Source: Thermoleophilia bacterium (GTDB lineage Bacteria; Actinomycetota; Thermoleophilia; Gaiellales; Gaiellaceae). From it: a stretch of 21,784 nt of DNA. Under the pieces are notes generated by a model, which saw only the letters and a list, made by a program, of their open reading frames with translations, was not told the DNA's origin and did not search any database. The position numbers and the translations under genes are program-made. The DNA lies in NCBI GenBank assembly GCA_025935275.1, contig JAICVP010000005.1, forward strand, positions 1 through 21,784, given 5' to 3'. Of the stretch, positions 1-7,542 are shown in pieces. Numbering within the stretch: position 1 is the stretch's first letter; each line of letters begins with the position of its first letter.

Positions 1-1068
1 CGCTTCCTGCTCGACGCCGGTGGATTCGACCGGCACACGTTCTTCTGCGGCCAATCGGGCTCCGGGAAGAGCTACGCCCTCGGCGCTGTCCTCGAACGGC
101 TGCTCCTGGAAACGTCGCTCCGCATCGTCGTGCTCGATCCGAACTCGGACTTCGTGCGCGTGGGGTCGCTCCGCGACGATGTGGACGGCGACATCGGCTC
201 GCGCTACCGGCGTGCCGCCGAAGGCGTGGTCGTTCGCCGAGGTGGGGAGGGTGCCGACCGGCTCCATGTCCGCTTCACCGACTGCGACGCCGAGGAGCAA
301 GCGGCCGTTCTCCGGCTCGATCCGATCCGTGATCGCGAGGAGTACGGGGTTCTCGTCGACATGCTGGAGAAGGGCCTCGAGTCCGAAGGCGGGACAGCGA
401 GCGAGGTGGCCGATCGCCTACTGCAGGCTTCCGCGCCGGAGATGCGCGCGCTCGGCACCCGCCTTCGCAACCTCGGCATCCACCGCTGGCCGATCTGGTC
501 GACCGGTGACGAAGGCTCCGTTCAGGACCTCGTCGCCGCCGGCGGCCCGCGCGGGCTCGTCGTCGACCTCGGCTCGCTGGGCACCCCCGGCGAGAAGGCG
601 ATCGCGGCCGAGAGCGTCCTCGCAGCGCTCTGGCGCCGTCGCGCCGACCGCGAGCCGGTTCTGATCGTCATCGACGAGGCGCACAACGTTTGCCCGCGGG
701 ACCCGGCGGACGAGGTCACCGCGCTGGCGGCCGAGCACGCGGCGCGAATTGCGGCCGAGGGACGGAAGTTCGGGCTTTACCTCCTGGTCTCGACACAGCG
801 GCCGCTACGTGTCAACGAGCTCGTGGTCTCCCAGTGCGACAACCTCGTACTCATGCGCATGACGTCGGCCGGGGACCGGGCCTACATCGCGGACACGCTG
901 GCCTTCGCGCCGGCGCCGCTCGTCGATCGGGCGGCCGCGTTCCGTCCGGGGGAAGCGCTGGTGGCCGGCAAGATCGCCTCGCATCCTGCATTTGTCCGTT
1001 TCGGCCCCCGCCTGGCCGAGGAGGGCGGAAGCGACGTGCCTTCTACCTGGGCCGACCGAAGCGGGTAG
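1..1068 (+). CDS. HerA-like DUF87 ATPase, 5'-truncated by window edge
   Basis: Reading frame 1 is open from the first base to a TAG stop, so the start lies outside the window. The visible part carries a Walker A motif (GQSGSGKS, about residues 17-24), the sequence VVLDPNSDF just after it, a Walker B motif (LIVIDEAHN, near residue 225) and STQRP shortly downstream. This arrangement is typical of HerA/VirB4-like P-loop ATPases of the DUF87 type, which are hexameric motors linked to DNA processing or translocation. The C-terminal part (VSQCDNLVLMRMTSAGDR) fits the sensor region of the same family. The first in-frame start codon inside the window, at 130, lies downstream of Walker A and cannot be the true start. 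No NurA nuclease partner is visible downstream, so the specific role is unknown. Confidence 0.85.
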   Translation, partial: RFLLDAGGFDRHTFFCGQSGSGKSYALGAVLERLLLETSLRIVVLDPNSDFVRVGSLRDDVDGDIGSRYRRAAEGVVVRRGGEGADRLHVRFTDCDAEEQAAVLRLDPIRDREEYGVLVDMLEKGLESEGGTASEVADRLLQASAPEMRALGTRLRNLGIHRWPIWSTGDEGSVQDLVAAGGPRGLVVDLGSLGTPGEKAIAAESVLAALWRRRADREPVLIVIDEAHNVCPRDPADEVTALAAEHAARIAAEGRKFGLYLLVSTQRPLRVNELVVSQCDNLVLMRMTSAGDRAYIADTLAFAPAPLVDRAAAFRPGEALVAGKIASHPAFVRFGPRLAEEGGSDVPSTWADRSG

Positions 1069-1144
1069 GCGCACCAGGCCAGGCGACGGACGGCTCGAAG
1101 CCCCGTTCAGAGAGCCCACGGCTGCTCTCGATCTTCTCGACGGC

Positions 1145-1150
1145 TAGAAT
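1145..1150 (+). promoter_or_regulatory. Putative -10 element (TAGAAT) of pdxS
   Basis: TAGAAT lies 7 nt upstream of the pdxS ATG. With that spacing transcription would begin at or next to the start codon, giving a leaderless mRNA. The same CTAGAAT string stands 6-7 nt before the pdxT and rel starts. No convincing -35 box was found. Confidence 0.6.
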
Positions 1151-1157
1151 CCATCCC

Positions 1158-2042
1158 ATGTCCGAGCTCGCCACCATGCGCGTCAAAAGCGGCCTCGCGG
1201 AGATGCTCAAGGGCGGCGTCATCATGGACGTCACCACCGCCGAGGAGGCCCGGATCGCCGAAGAGGCGGGCGCCGTCGCGGTCATGGCGCTGGAGCGCGT
1301 GCCCGCCGACATCCGCAAGGAAGGCGGAGTGGCGCGGATGGCCGATCCGTCGAAGATCAAGGAGATCCAGGAGGCCGTGACCATCCCGGTCATGGCCAAG
1401 GCACGCATCGGCCACTTCGTCGAGGCGCAGATCCTGGAAGCGCTCGAGGTCGACTACATCGACGAGAGCGAGGTGCTCACGCCGGCCGACGAGACGAACC
1501 ACATCGACAAGTGGAAGTTCAGCGTGCCGTTCGTCTGCGGCTGCCGCAACCTCGGCGAGGCCCTGCGCCGCATCAACGAAGGCGCGGCCATGATCCGGAC
1601 GAAGGGCGAAGCGGGCACCGGCGACATCGTCAATGCCGTGCGCCACATGCGCGCCGTCATGGGAGATATCCGCCGCCTCCAGTGCACGCCCGAGGAGGAG
1701 CTCTTCACGATCGCGAAGGACATCCAGGCGCCGTTCGTCCTCGTGAAGGACGTCGCCGAGCGCGGACGCCTGCCGGTGGTCATGTTCACGGCGGGCGGCA
1801 TCGCCACTCCCGCCGACGCCGCGCTCTGCATGCAGCTCGGCGCTGACGGCGTTTTTGTCGGGAGCGGAATCTTCAAGAGCTCGTCTCCCTCCGCGCGCGC
1901 GAAGGCGATCGTCGAGGCGACGACCCACTTCCGGGATCCGGAGGTGCTCGCTCGGGTGTCCGCGGGCCTCGGCGAGCCGATGCGCGGGCTTTCGACCGCC
2001 GCGCTCGCTCCCGAAGAGCTGCTCGAAGCGCGCGGCTGGTAG
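1158..2042 (+). CDS. pdxS: Pyridoxal 5'-phosphate synthase subunit PdxS
   Basis: PdxS is the synthase subunit of the DXP-independent vitamin B6 pathway: it builds PLP from ribose 5-phosphate, glyceraldehyde 3-phosphate and ammonia supplied by PdxT. The 294-aa product has the usual family length. The two Schiff-base lysines fall exactly where expected, K81 in VMAKARIGH and K149 in MIRTKGEAGTGD, with D24 in GVIMDV. The C-terminal phosphate-binding region (FTAGGIATPADA, GADGVFVGSGIFKS) is intact. The ATG at 1158 is chosen because MSELATMRVKSGLAEMLKGG matches the family N-terminus and a -10 box sits just upstream; the frame is open back to 690 but that part overlaps the ATPase gene. The partner pdxT lies 1.4 kb downstream, separated by an oxidoreductase gene. 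Confidence 0.97.
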   Translation: MSELATMRVKSGLAEMLKGGVIMDVTTAEEARIAEEAGAVAVMALERVPADIRKEGGVARMADPSKIKEIQEAVTIPVMAKARIGHFVEAQILEALEVDYIDESEVLTPADETNHIDKWKFSVPFVCGCRNLGEALRRINEGAAMIRTKGEAGTGDIVNAVRHMRAVMGDIRRLQCTPEEELFTIAKDIQAPFVLVKDVAERGRLPVVMFTAGGIATPADAALCMQLGADGVFVGSGIFKSSSPSARAKAIVEATTHFRDPEVLARVSAGLGEPMRGLSTAALAPEELLEARGW

Positions 2043-3433
2043 ACCGGCTCCGCACCGCCCTCGCCGACGCCGAGCGCGATCCGTTCTGGCTTGCCACGGC
2101 CGAACGACCGGCGCCGCGTGAACCGCTGGACGAAGAGGTCCAATGCGACCTCGCGATCGTCGGCGCCGGGCTGACAGGTCTCTGGGCCGCGGTCGAGGCG
2201 CTGCGCGCCGACCCGTCGCGGTCGGTGGTCGTTCTCGAAGGAGAACGGATCGCGTTCGGTGCGAGCGGGCGAAACGGCGGCTTCTGCGACTCGTCGCTCA
2301 CGCACGGGCTCGCCAACGGCCTGTCGCGCTTTCCCGAAGAGCTGGAGCGCCTCGAGGAGCTCGGCCGTGAGAACCTCGCCGGCATCGTGGCGGCGATCGA
2401 CGAGCTTGGCATCGACGCGCGCTACGAGCCCGTCGGGGTCCTCGACGTGGCGACGCGGGAGCACGAGGTCGCCGACCTCGAGGGGCACGTGGAGGAGTTG
2501 CGGCGCTTCGGGCACGACGCAGAGTGGCTCGACCGCGACGCGGTGCGCGCGGAGATCGACTCGCCCACGTACCTCGGAGGCGTCTGGCAGAAGAGCGGAG
2601 TCGCCACCCTCGATCCGGCGCGGCTGGCGTGGGGGCTCGCGGCGGGAGCGGAATCGCTCGGGGCGCGGATCCACGAGGCGACGCCGGTGCTCGGAATCGA
2701 CGCCGACGGCGCGGGCGTCTCGCTCCGTACTCTCGGAGGCCGCGTTCGCGCGCGCCGCGCGGTGCTCGCGACATCGGCGTTTCCGCCGCTCGTTCGCTCG
2801 ATCCGCCGGTATGTCGTGCCGGTGTACGACTACGTCCTCGTCACGGAGCCGCTCTCGGCCGAGCAGCGCGCCGCCGTGGGGTGGAAGAACCGCCAGGGCG
2901 CCGCTGACTCTGGGAACCAGTTCCACTACTACCGCCTGACGAGCGACGACCGGATTCTCTGGGGCGGCTATGACGCCGTCTACAACTTCCGCAACGGCCT
3001 CGGCCCGCACCTCGACCAGCGGCCGGAAACGTTCGAGATCCTCGCGCGGAACTTCCTCACGACCTTCCCGCAGCTCGAAGGGATCCGCTTCGCCTCTCGG
3101 TGGGGTGGCGCGATCGACACGTGCACCCGTTTCTGCATGACCTTTGGGAAGGCGCTCGGTGGGCGGGCCGTGTACGTGGTCGGGTTCACCGGCCTCGGCG
3201 TGGGGGCGAGCCGCTTCGGCGGGCGAGTCGCGCTCGACCTCGCAGACGGCGTGGACTCCGAGATCACGCGCCTGCGGCTGGTGCGGACGAAGCCGCTTCC
3301 GTTCCCGCCGGAACCGCTTCGCTGGGCGGGGATCACGCTGACCCGGAAGGAGCTCGCCCGCGAAGATCGCACGGGCAGGCGCGGCCTGTGGCTCCGCGCG
3401 CTCGACCGAGCCGGACTCGGCTTCGACAGCTAG
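2036..3433 (+). CDS. FAD-dependent oxidoreductase, DAO / gamma-glutamylputrescine oxidase-like
   Basis: The product resembles DAO-superfamily flavoproteins that oxidise amines or amino acids. It has an N-terminal Rossmann motif (IVGAGLTGLW), then FGASGRNGGF, typical of the PuuB/YurR-like branch, and a C-terminal FAD-binding stretch (GFTGLGVGASRFGG). The start is a problem. Frame 2 is open from 1847, yet no ATG, GTG or TTG occurs before GTG 2225, which would remove the Rossmann motif. Family members usually begin shortly before a W..A...P.P sequence, here FWLATAERPAPREPL. I therefore place the start at CTG 2036, overlapping the pdxS stop by 7 nt, giving 465 aa; CTG 2126 is an alternative. A sequencing error or frameshift is also possible. 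In Mycobacterium tuberculosis the slot between pdxS and pdxT holds a tesB-like thioesterase instead. The substrate is unknown. Confidence 0.82.
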   Translation: MVDRLRTALADAERDPFWLATAERPAPREPLDEEVQCDLAIVGAGLTGLWAAVEALRADPSRSVVVLEGERIAFGASGRNGGFCDSSLTHGLANGLSRFPEELERLEELGRENLAGIVAAIDELGIDARYEPVGVLDVATREHEVADLEGHVEELRRFGHDAEWLDRDAVRAEIDSPTYLGGVWQKSGVATLDPARLAWGLAAGAESLGARIHEATPVLGIDADGAGVSLRTLGGRVRARRAVLATSAFPPLVRSIRRYVVPVYDYVLVTEPLSAEQRAAVGWKNRQGAADSGNQFHYYRLTSDDRILWGGYDAVYNFRNGLGPHLDQRPETFEILARNFLTTFPQLEGIRFASRWGGAIDTCTRFCMTFGKALGGRAVYVVGFTGLGVGASRFGGRVALDLADGVDSEITRLRLVRTKPLPFPPEPLRWAGITLTRKELAREDRTGRRGLWLRALDRAGLGFDS

Positions 3434-3473
3434 AAGCCGTTTCTAACGCCGCTGAGCTGCTCGAGCCCCTCAC

Positions 3474-3479
3474 TAGAAT
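3474..3479 (+). promoter_or_regulatory. Putative -10 element (TAGAAT) of pdxT
   Basis: TAGAAT ends 7 nt before the pdxT ATG, with the same spacing and the same preceding C as at pdxS. It suggests that pdxT and yebC can be transcribed independently of pdxS, from a leaderless start in the 53-nt gap after the oxidoreductase. Confidence 0.6.
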
Positions 3480-3486
3480 TCAGGGC

Positions 3487-4044
3487 ATGAAGATCGGCGT
3501 TCTCGCCCTGCAGGGCAACTTCCGCGAGCACATCAGGACGCTGGCAGGTCTCGGCGTGGAGGCCGTCGAGGTGCGCAAGCCGGATCATCTCGTGGGCCTC
3601 GACGGCCTCATCGTCCCGGGCGGCGAGTCGACCGCGATCGGCCGGCTGATCGGGCTTTACTCCTTCGAAGAGCCGCTGCGAAACTTTCAGGGCGCGATGT
3701 TCGGCACCTGCGCCGGAATGATCCTGATGGGCCGCGGAGGCCTCATCGGCCAGGTCGACATCGGCGTCGACCGCAACGCCTACGGGCGTCAGGTCGCGAG
3801 CTTCGAGGCGGACTTTCCGCTCGCAGACGAGGAGAAGCCCCTCCGGGGAGTCTTCATCCGCGCCCCGCGCGTCACCGACGTCGGCGAAGGGGTCGAAGTT
3901 CTCGCCGAGCTCGACGGCGATCCGGTCTTGCTCCGGCAGGGTAGGTTCCTCGTCGCCTCGTTCCACCCGGAGCTGACCGACGACACCCGGGTGCACGAGC
4001 GTTTTCTCGACCTGGTCAGGGAGGACATGCATGTCGGGGCATAG
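3487..4044 (+). CDS. pdxT: Pyridoxal 5'-phosphate synthase glutaminase subunit PdxT
   Basis: PdxT is a class I glutamine amidotransferase that hydrolyses glutamine and channels ammonia to PdxS. The 185-aa product begins MKIGVLALQGNFREH, as in the family, and carries the substrate loop PGGEST (residues 44-49), the nucleophile C75 in FGTCAGM, and the catalytic pair H160 and E162 in SFHPEL. All triad residues are present and the length is normal. The ATG at 3487 is supported by this N-terminus and by the -10 box 7 nt upstream. Its end overlaps the yebC start by 14 nt, so the two genes are probably co-translated. Confidence 0.96.
   Translation: MKIGVLALQGNFREHIRTLAGLGVEAVEVRKPDHLVGLDGLIVPGGESTAIGRLIGLYSFEEPLRNFQGAMFGTCAGMILMGRGGLIGQVDIGVDRNAYGRQVASFEADFPLADEEKPLRGVFIRAPRVTDVGEGVEVLAELDGDPVLLRQGRFLVASFHPELTDDTRVHERFLDLVREDMHVGA
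4018..4025 (+). promoter_or_regulatory. Shine-Dalgarno sequence of yebC inside pdxT
   Basis: AGGGAGGA stands 5 nt before the yebC ATG, within the last codons of pdxT. This strong ribosome-binding site decides the start at 4031 and contrasts with the SD-less, apparently leaderless starts of pdxS and pdxT. Confidence 0.65.
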
Positions 4045-4783
4045 CAAGTGGTCGAGCATCAAGCACAAGAAGGGTGCGGCCGACGCCAAGCGCGGCAAGC
4101 TCTTCTCGAAGCTCTCGCGCGCGATCATCGTCGCCGCGCGGGAGGGTGGGCCGGATCCCGACGGCAACGCGACGCTGGCCACTGCAATCCAGAAGGCGCG
4201 CGACAACTCGATGCCGAAGGACAACATCGAGCGTGCGATCGCGCGTGGCGCCGGCACGTCCTCCGACGGCGACGCCTACGAGCACATCACCTACGAAGGC
4301 TATGGACCGAGCGGCGTCGCGCTGTTCGTCGAAGCCCTGACGGACAACCGCAACCGCACCGCCTCCGACGTCCGGCACATCTTCACGAAGAACGACGGCT
4401 CACTCGGCGAATCCGGGTCGGTCGCATGGCTCTTCGAGCGGAAGGGCGTGATCCTCGTCGCCGGCTCCGTCGACGAGGACGAGCTCACGCTGGCTGCGGC
4501 AGACGGGGGAGCGGAGGACGTCGTCCGCGAGGGCTCGAGCTTCGAGGTGATCTCGACGCCCGATGACCTGCAGGCGGTCCGTCAGGCTCTCGAGGCCGCC
4601 GGAATCGCGTATGAGTCTGCCGACTTGACGATGCTGCCCAAGACGACGGTCGCCATCGAGGACGAGAGCGCGGCGAAGAAGCTGCTGCGGCTGCTGGACG
4701 CCCTCGAGGAGAACGACGACGTCCAGGACGTGTACGCGAACTTCGACATCCCCGAGCGCGTGCTCGAAACCGCCGCCACGTAG
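4031..4783 (+). CDS. yebC: YebC/PmpR/TACO1 family protein
   Basis: The 250-aa product starts MSGHSKWSSIKHKKGAADAK, the near-invariant signature of the YebC/TACO1 family, and has the usual length and three-domain pattern, including the internal EGYGPSGVALFVEALTDNRN region. Members have been described as DNA-binding transcriptional regulators (PmpR) and more recently as translation factors that relieve ribosome stalling on proline-rich stretches; sequence alone does not separate these roles. The ATG at 4031 overlaps the pdxT end by 14 nt and has a good Shine-Dalgarno. The order pdxT-yebC followed by ruvC is also known in Mycobacterium. Confidence 0.96.
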   Translation: MSGHSKWSSIKHKKGAADAKRGKLFSKLSRAIIVAAREGGPDPDGNATLATAIQKARDNSMPKDNIERAIARGAGTSSDGDAYEHITYEGYGPSGVALFVEALTDNRNRTASDVRHIFTKNDGSLGESGSVAWLFERKGVILVAGSVDEDELTLAAADGGAEDVVREGSSFEVISTPDDLQAVRQALEAAGIAYESADLTMLPKTTVAIEDESAAKKLLRLLDALEENDDVQDVYANFDIPERVLETAAT

Positions 4784-4829
4784 ACAAATGGCAAGGGTGA
4801 TTTCCTAATCCTTCCTGCCGGAACCTGCC

Positions 4830-4835
4830 GATAAG
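4830..4835 (+). promoter_or_regulatory. Putative -10 element (GATAAG) before the 70-aa ORF
   Basis: GATAAG ends 6 nt before GTG 4842, inside the string CCGATAAG. A near-identical CCGATAAA stands at the same distance from the HD-GYP gene start at 13305. It would give a leaderless mRNA. Confidence 0.45.
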
Positions 4836-4841
4836 GCAAAC

Positions 4842-5054
4842 GTGCGCGTTGAAGTGAGTGATCCAACCCTGCTCGAAGACCTGCGGGGCTTTCTCCTCAA
4901 GAACGGCTGCCCGAGCGAGTCTCGATCGGCCGACATCTGCGAGGTGCGAGTCATGTGGTCCGAAGGCGACCGGTCCGACCGGCTGAAGATCTTTGGGCAC
5001 CTGCGCGAGTGGTGTGCCGAGCATCCAGGCGTCAAAGCGAACATCTTGACGTGA
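4842..5054 (+). CDS. Small conserved-looking hypothetical protein (70 aa)
   Basis: This short GTG-started frame fills the gap between yebC and ruvC. It encodes an acidic soluble protein beginning MRVEVSDPTLLEDLRGFLLKN and ending CAEHPGVKANILT. It has no signal peptide, membrane segment or recognised domain. The pattern (beta strand, helix with DLRGFLLKNG, EVRVMW strand, C-terminal helix HLREWCAEHPGV) suggests a small alpha/beta fold, perhaps ferredoxin-like, but this is only a guess from residue pattern. Codon composition looks like that of the neighbours and a -10-like hexamer sits 6 nt before the start, which favours a real gene. I do not recognise a function. Confidence 0.65.
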   Translation: MRVEVSDPTLLEDLRGFLLKNGCPSESRSADICEVRVMWSEGDRSDRLKIFGHLREWCAEHPGVKANILT

Positions 5055-5088
5055 GTTGCCGCCTGGGAGGAACGTCCGCTCCCATGCG

Positions 5089-5094
5089 TAACCT
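5089..5094 (+). promoter_or_regulatory. Putative -10 element (TAACCT) of ruvCAB
   Basis: TAACCT fits the TANNNT pattern and ends 6 nt before the ruvC GTG, as expected for a leaderless ruvCAB transcript. I saw no GAAC-N4-GTTC-type LexA box in the 46 nt between the small ORF and ruvC. Confidence 0.5.
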
Positions 5095-5100
5095 CGATGC

Positions 5101-5598
5101 GTGAAGGTCCTCGGTATCGACCCGGGTACTGCAGCGTGCGGATACGGAATAGTCCACGCAAGCGGCGGCCGCCTCAAGGCCGTGGAATTCGGCTGGTGGC
5201 AGACGTCTGCGCGCGAACGTCCAGAGCTGCGCCTGAAGCAGATCCACGACGCCCTCGCGGAGCTCATCGAGCGGCACGAGCCGGAGGCGGTCGTCCTCGA
5301 GGAGTCGTTCGTAGGCGCAGACGCCCGCACCGCACTCTCCGTCGGGCAAGCCCGCGGCGCCGCTCTCGTCGCGTGCGCTGCCGCAGGCGTTTTCTGCGCT
5401 GAGTACCCGCCCGCGAGCGTGAAGCATGCGGTCTGCGGTTACGGCCGCGCCGAGAAGGAGCAGGTGCAGCGGATGGTGAAAGCGATTCTCGGCCTTCCCG
5501 AGCCCCCGAAGCCCCACCACGCGTCCGACGCGCTGGCGGTCGCGATCTGCCATGCGCTCGCGCCGCCGCTCGCCGCCCTCGCCGGGAGCGCGCGATGA
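5101..5598 (+). CDS. ruvC: Crossover junction endodeoxyribonuclease RuvC
   Basis: RuvC is the dimeric, Mg-dependent resolvase that cuts Holliday junctions. The 165-aa product carries the acidic active site in its expected places: D7 in VLGIDPGT, E67/E68 in VVLEESF, and H140 and D143 in HHASDALAVAICH. The motif SVGQARGAAL in the middle and SVKHAVCGYGRAEKEQV in the DNA-binding part are typical. Translation starts at GTG 5101, giving the family N-terminus (V)KVLGIDPG. The stop overlaps the ruvA start in an ATGA tetranucleotide, so the ruv genes are translationally coupled. Confidence 0.97.
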   Translation: MKVLGIDPGTAACGYGIVHASGGRLKAVEFGWWQTSARERPELRLKQIHDALAELIERHEPEAVVLEESFVGADARTALSVGQARGAALVACAAAGVFCAEYPPASVKHAVCGYGRAEKEQVQRMVKAILGLPEPPKPHHASDALAVAICHALAPPLAALAGSAR

Positions 5599-6164
5599 TC
5601 TCGCGCCTCCGCGGCAAGGCGGTCGCGTGGGACGCCGACGGCCTCGTGCTGGACGTCAACGGTGTCGGCTACCGGCTGTTCGCCACTCCGGCGGCCGTGA
5701 AGAAGGCCGACGGCGCCGACGAGGTGGTCATCGAGACCCATCTCCATGTGCGCGAGGACGCTATGCAGCTCTTCGGCTTCGCGGACGGGGACGAGCGCGA
5801 GCTCTTCGAGCAGCTCCTGTCCGTCTCCGGAGTCGGGCCCAAGGTCGCTCTCGCGATCGTGTCCGGCTATACGCCCGGGGAGCTGCGGCGCGCGATCGTC
5901 CGCGAGGACGACGCGCTCTTCCAGACCATTCCCGGGATCGGCAAGAAGACAGCGCAGCGGGTCGTACTCGAGTTGAAGGAGAAGATCGCGCCGCTCGCCG
6001 CTGTCGAGGCGCCGCATCTGGGCGCCGGCGACGGGCACATCGTCGCCCGCGACGCCCTCGTCGAGCTCGGTTACTCCGCGGCCGAGGCCGAGCAGCGGCT
6101 GGCCGCGGTCGACCCCGAGCTCCCGCCGGCAGAGCGCGTACGCGAGGCGCTGAGAGCGGCATGA
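5595..6164 (+). CDS. ruvA: Holliday junction branch migration protein RuvA
   Basis: RuvA binds four-way junctions as a tetramer and recruits the RuvB motors. The 189-aa product begins MISRLRGKAV, the usual OB-fold start. It continues with the helix-hairpin-helix repeats (SVSGVGPKVALAIVSG near residues 76-91 and TIPGIGKKTAQRVVLELK near 111-128) and a C-terminal domain III that contacts RuvB (DALVELGYSAAEAEQRL). The start overlaps the ruvC stop by ATGA, with GGGAG 6 nt upstream. The end overlaps ruvB in the same way. Confidence 0.97.
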   Translation: MISRLRGKAVAWDADGLVLDVNGVGYRLFATPAAVKKADGADEVVIETHLHVREDAMQLFGFADGDERELFEQLLSVSGVGPKVALAIVSGYTPGELRRAIVREDDALFQTIPGIGKKTAQRVVLELKEKIAPLAAVEAPHLGAGDGHIVARDALVELGYSAAEAEQRLAAVDPELPPAERVREALRAA

Positions 6165-7177
6165 ACGAGGAACGCGTCACCACGGCGGTTCTCGTCCCGG
6201 AGGACGAGGACTTCGACGGATCCCTTCGCCCCCGCAGCCTGGACGAGTTCGTGGGCCAGGAGCGGATCAAGGAGCAGCTCGGCATCGCGCTCGAGGCGGC
6301 GAAGGGAAGGGGGGAGGCGCTCGATCACGTCCTCCTGGTCGGGCCGCCGGGGCTCGGCAAGACGAGCCTCGCCTACATCGTGCGCGAGGAGCTCGGCGTC
6401 GGCATCCGTTCCGTGGCCGGCCCGGCGCTCGAACGCAAGGGCGACATGGCGGCGATCCTCACCTCGCTCGAGGAACGCGACGTTCTCTTCGTGGACGAGA
6501 TCCATCGCCTGAACCGCGCCGTCGAGGAGATCCTCTACCCGGCGCTCGAGGACTACCGGCTCGACATCATCGTCGGCCAGGGCCCGGCTGCGCGCACGCT
6601 CACGCTCGACCTGCCCCCGTTCACGCTCGTCGGCGCGACCACCCGTACCGGCCTCCTCACGACCCCGCTCCGCGATCGCTTCGGCATGACATACCGGCTC
6701 GATTACTACGGCGCCGAGGACCTGGCGCGCATCGTGCGCCGCTCGGCGCGGATTCTCGGTGTCGAGATCGAGGACGAGGCCGCCGAGGAGATCTCGAGGC
6801 GCGCGCGCGGCACGCCGCGTGTGGCGAACCGGATTCTGCGCCGGGTGCGCGATGTTGCGCAGGTGCGCCACGACGGGGCCGTGACTCTCGCCATCGCCCA
6901 GGAGGCCCTTGGCCTCCTCGAGGTGGACGGCGAGGGGCTCGAGCGCATCGACCGCGAGCTGCTGCGGTCGATCGTCCATAAGTTCGACGGCGGCCCAGTC
7001 GGGCTGTCGACGTTGGCCGTCTCACTCGGCGAGGAGCCCGACACCATCGAGGACGTCTACGAGCCGTACCTCCTGCAGCTCGGCCTCATCCAGCGCACGC
7101 CCCGAGGCCGTGTGATCACGAAGCTCGGGCGCGCCCACGTCGGCGCAGTCGCCACGGCCGAGTCCAGCCTGTTCTAG
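6161..7177 (+). CDS. ruvB: Holliday junction branch migration ATPase RuvB
   Basis: RuvB is the hexameric AAA+ motor that drives branch migration with RuvA. The 338-aa product has the normal length and all key motifs: FVGQERIKEQL (residues 30-40), Walker A GPPGLGKT (61-68), Walker B VDEIH (111-115), sensor 1 GATTR, the arginine-finger region PLRDRFG, sensor 2 RGTPRVANRILRRVRD, and the C-terminal winged helix ending RTPRGRVITKLGRAH. The frame is open far upstream, but ATG 6161 overlaps the ruvA stop by ATGA and gives the expected N-terminus. The TAG stop lies in a CTAG palindrome shared with the convergent gene. Confidence 0.98.
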   Translation: MNEERVTTAVLVPEDEDFDGSLRPRSLDEFVGQERIKEQLGIALEAAKGRGEALDHVLLVGPPGLGKTSLAYIVREELGVGIRSVAGPALERKGDMAAILTSLEERDVLFVDEIHRLNRAVEEILYPALEDYRLDIIVGQGPAARTLTLDLPPFTLVGATTRTGLLTTPLRDRFGMTYRLDYYGAEDLARIVRRSARILGVEIEDEAAEEISRRARGTPRVANRILRRVRDVAQVRHDGAVTLAIAQEALGLLEVDGEGLERIDRELLRSIVHKFDGGPVGLSTLAVSLGEEPDTIEDVYEPYLLQLGLIQRTPRGRVITKLGRAHVGAVATAESSLF

Positions 7178-7542
7178 ACGTCGGCGAGGAGCTCGACGCG
7201 GTTCCCGAACGGGTCCCGCGTGTAGAAGCGCTTGCGTCCCTCGATCCGCTCGTCCCACTCGACCGCGAACCCGGCGCCTTCGACTCTGCGCGCCAATTCT
7301 TCGAGAGCCATGACGCTCTCGACACGGAACCCGGGATGCGGGCGCTTCACGGCCGCGTGTGCGTCGTCGGTTCCCAGGTGGAGCTCCTGTCCGCCGGCGC
7401 GAAACCAAACCCCTCCGCGCTCTCGCAGGCCCTCGGGCCGCGGCATCTCTTCGAGCCCGAGAACCTCGCCGTAGAAGCGCTGCGCTCTCTCTTCGCCGCC
7501 CTCCGCGATGGTTAGGAACGCGTGGTCGAGCCCGGCGATCAA
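7174..7542 (-). CDS. VOC / glyoxalase-fold protein
   Basis: The 122-aa product is a single vicinal-oxygen-chelate unit with two beta-alpha-beta-beta-beta modules. It starts IAGLDHAFLTI, continues QRFYGEVLGLEE and GGQELHLGTDD, and closes with RFYTRDPFGNRVELL, the standard C-terminal signature. Candidate metal ligands are H7 (LDHAF), the histidine in ELHLG and the last-strand glutamate in VELL. Family members include glyoxalase I, dioxygenases and fosfomycin-type transferases; the substrate cannot be read here. The start is TTG at 7542, overlapping the upstream gene's TGA by 4 nt (TTGA), so translation is probably coupled. Its stop shares the CTAG palindrome with the ruvB stop. Confidence 0.85.
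   Translation of the reverse strand: MIAGLDHAFLTIAEGGEERAQRFYGEVLGLEEMPRPEGLRERGGVWFRAGGQELHLGTDDAHAAVKRPHPGFRVESVMALEELARRVEGAGFAVEWDERIEGRKRFYTRDPFGNRVELLADV

Noticed and set aside
1107..1928. Long minus-strand frames opposite pdxS (273 aa, and a 518-aa frame at 1454-3010)
   Set aside because: They lie wholly antisense to pdxS and the oxidoreductase, have Arg/His/Asp-rich composition without domain motifs, and arise from high-GC codon bias.
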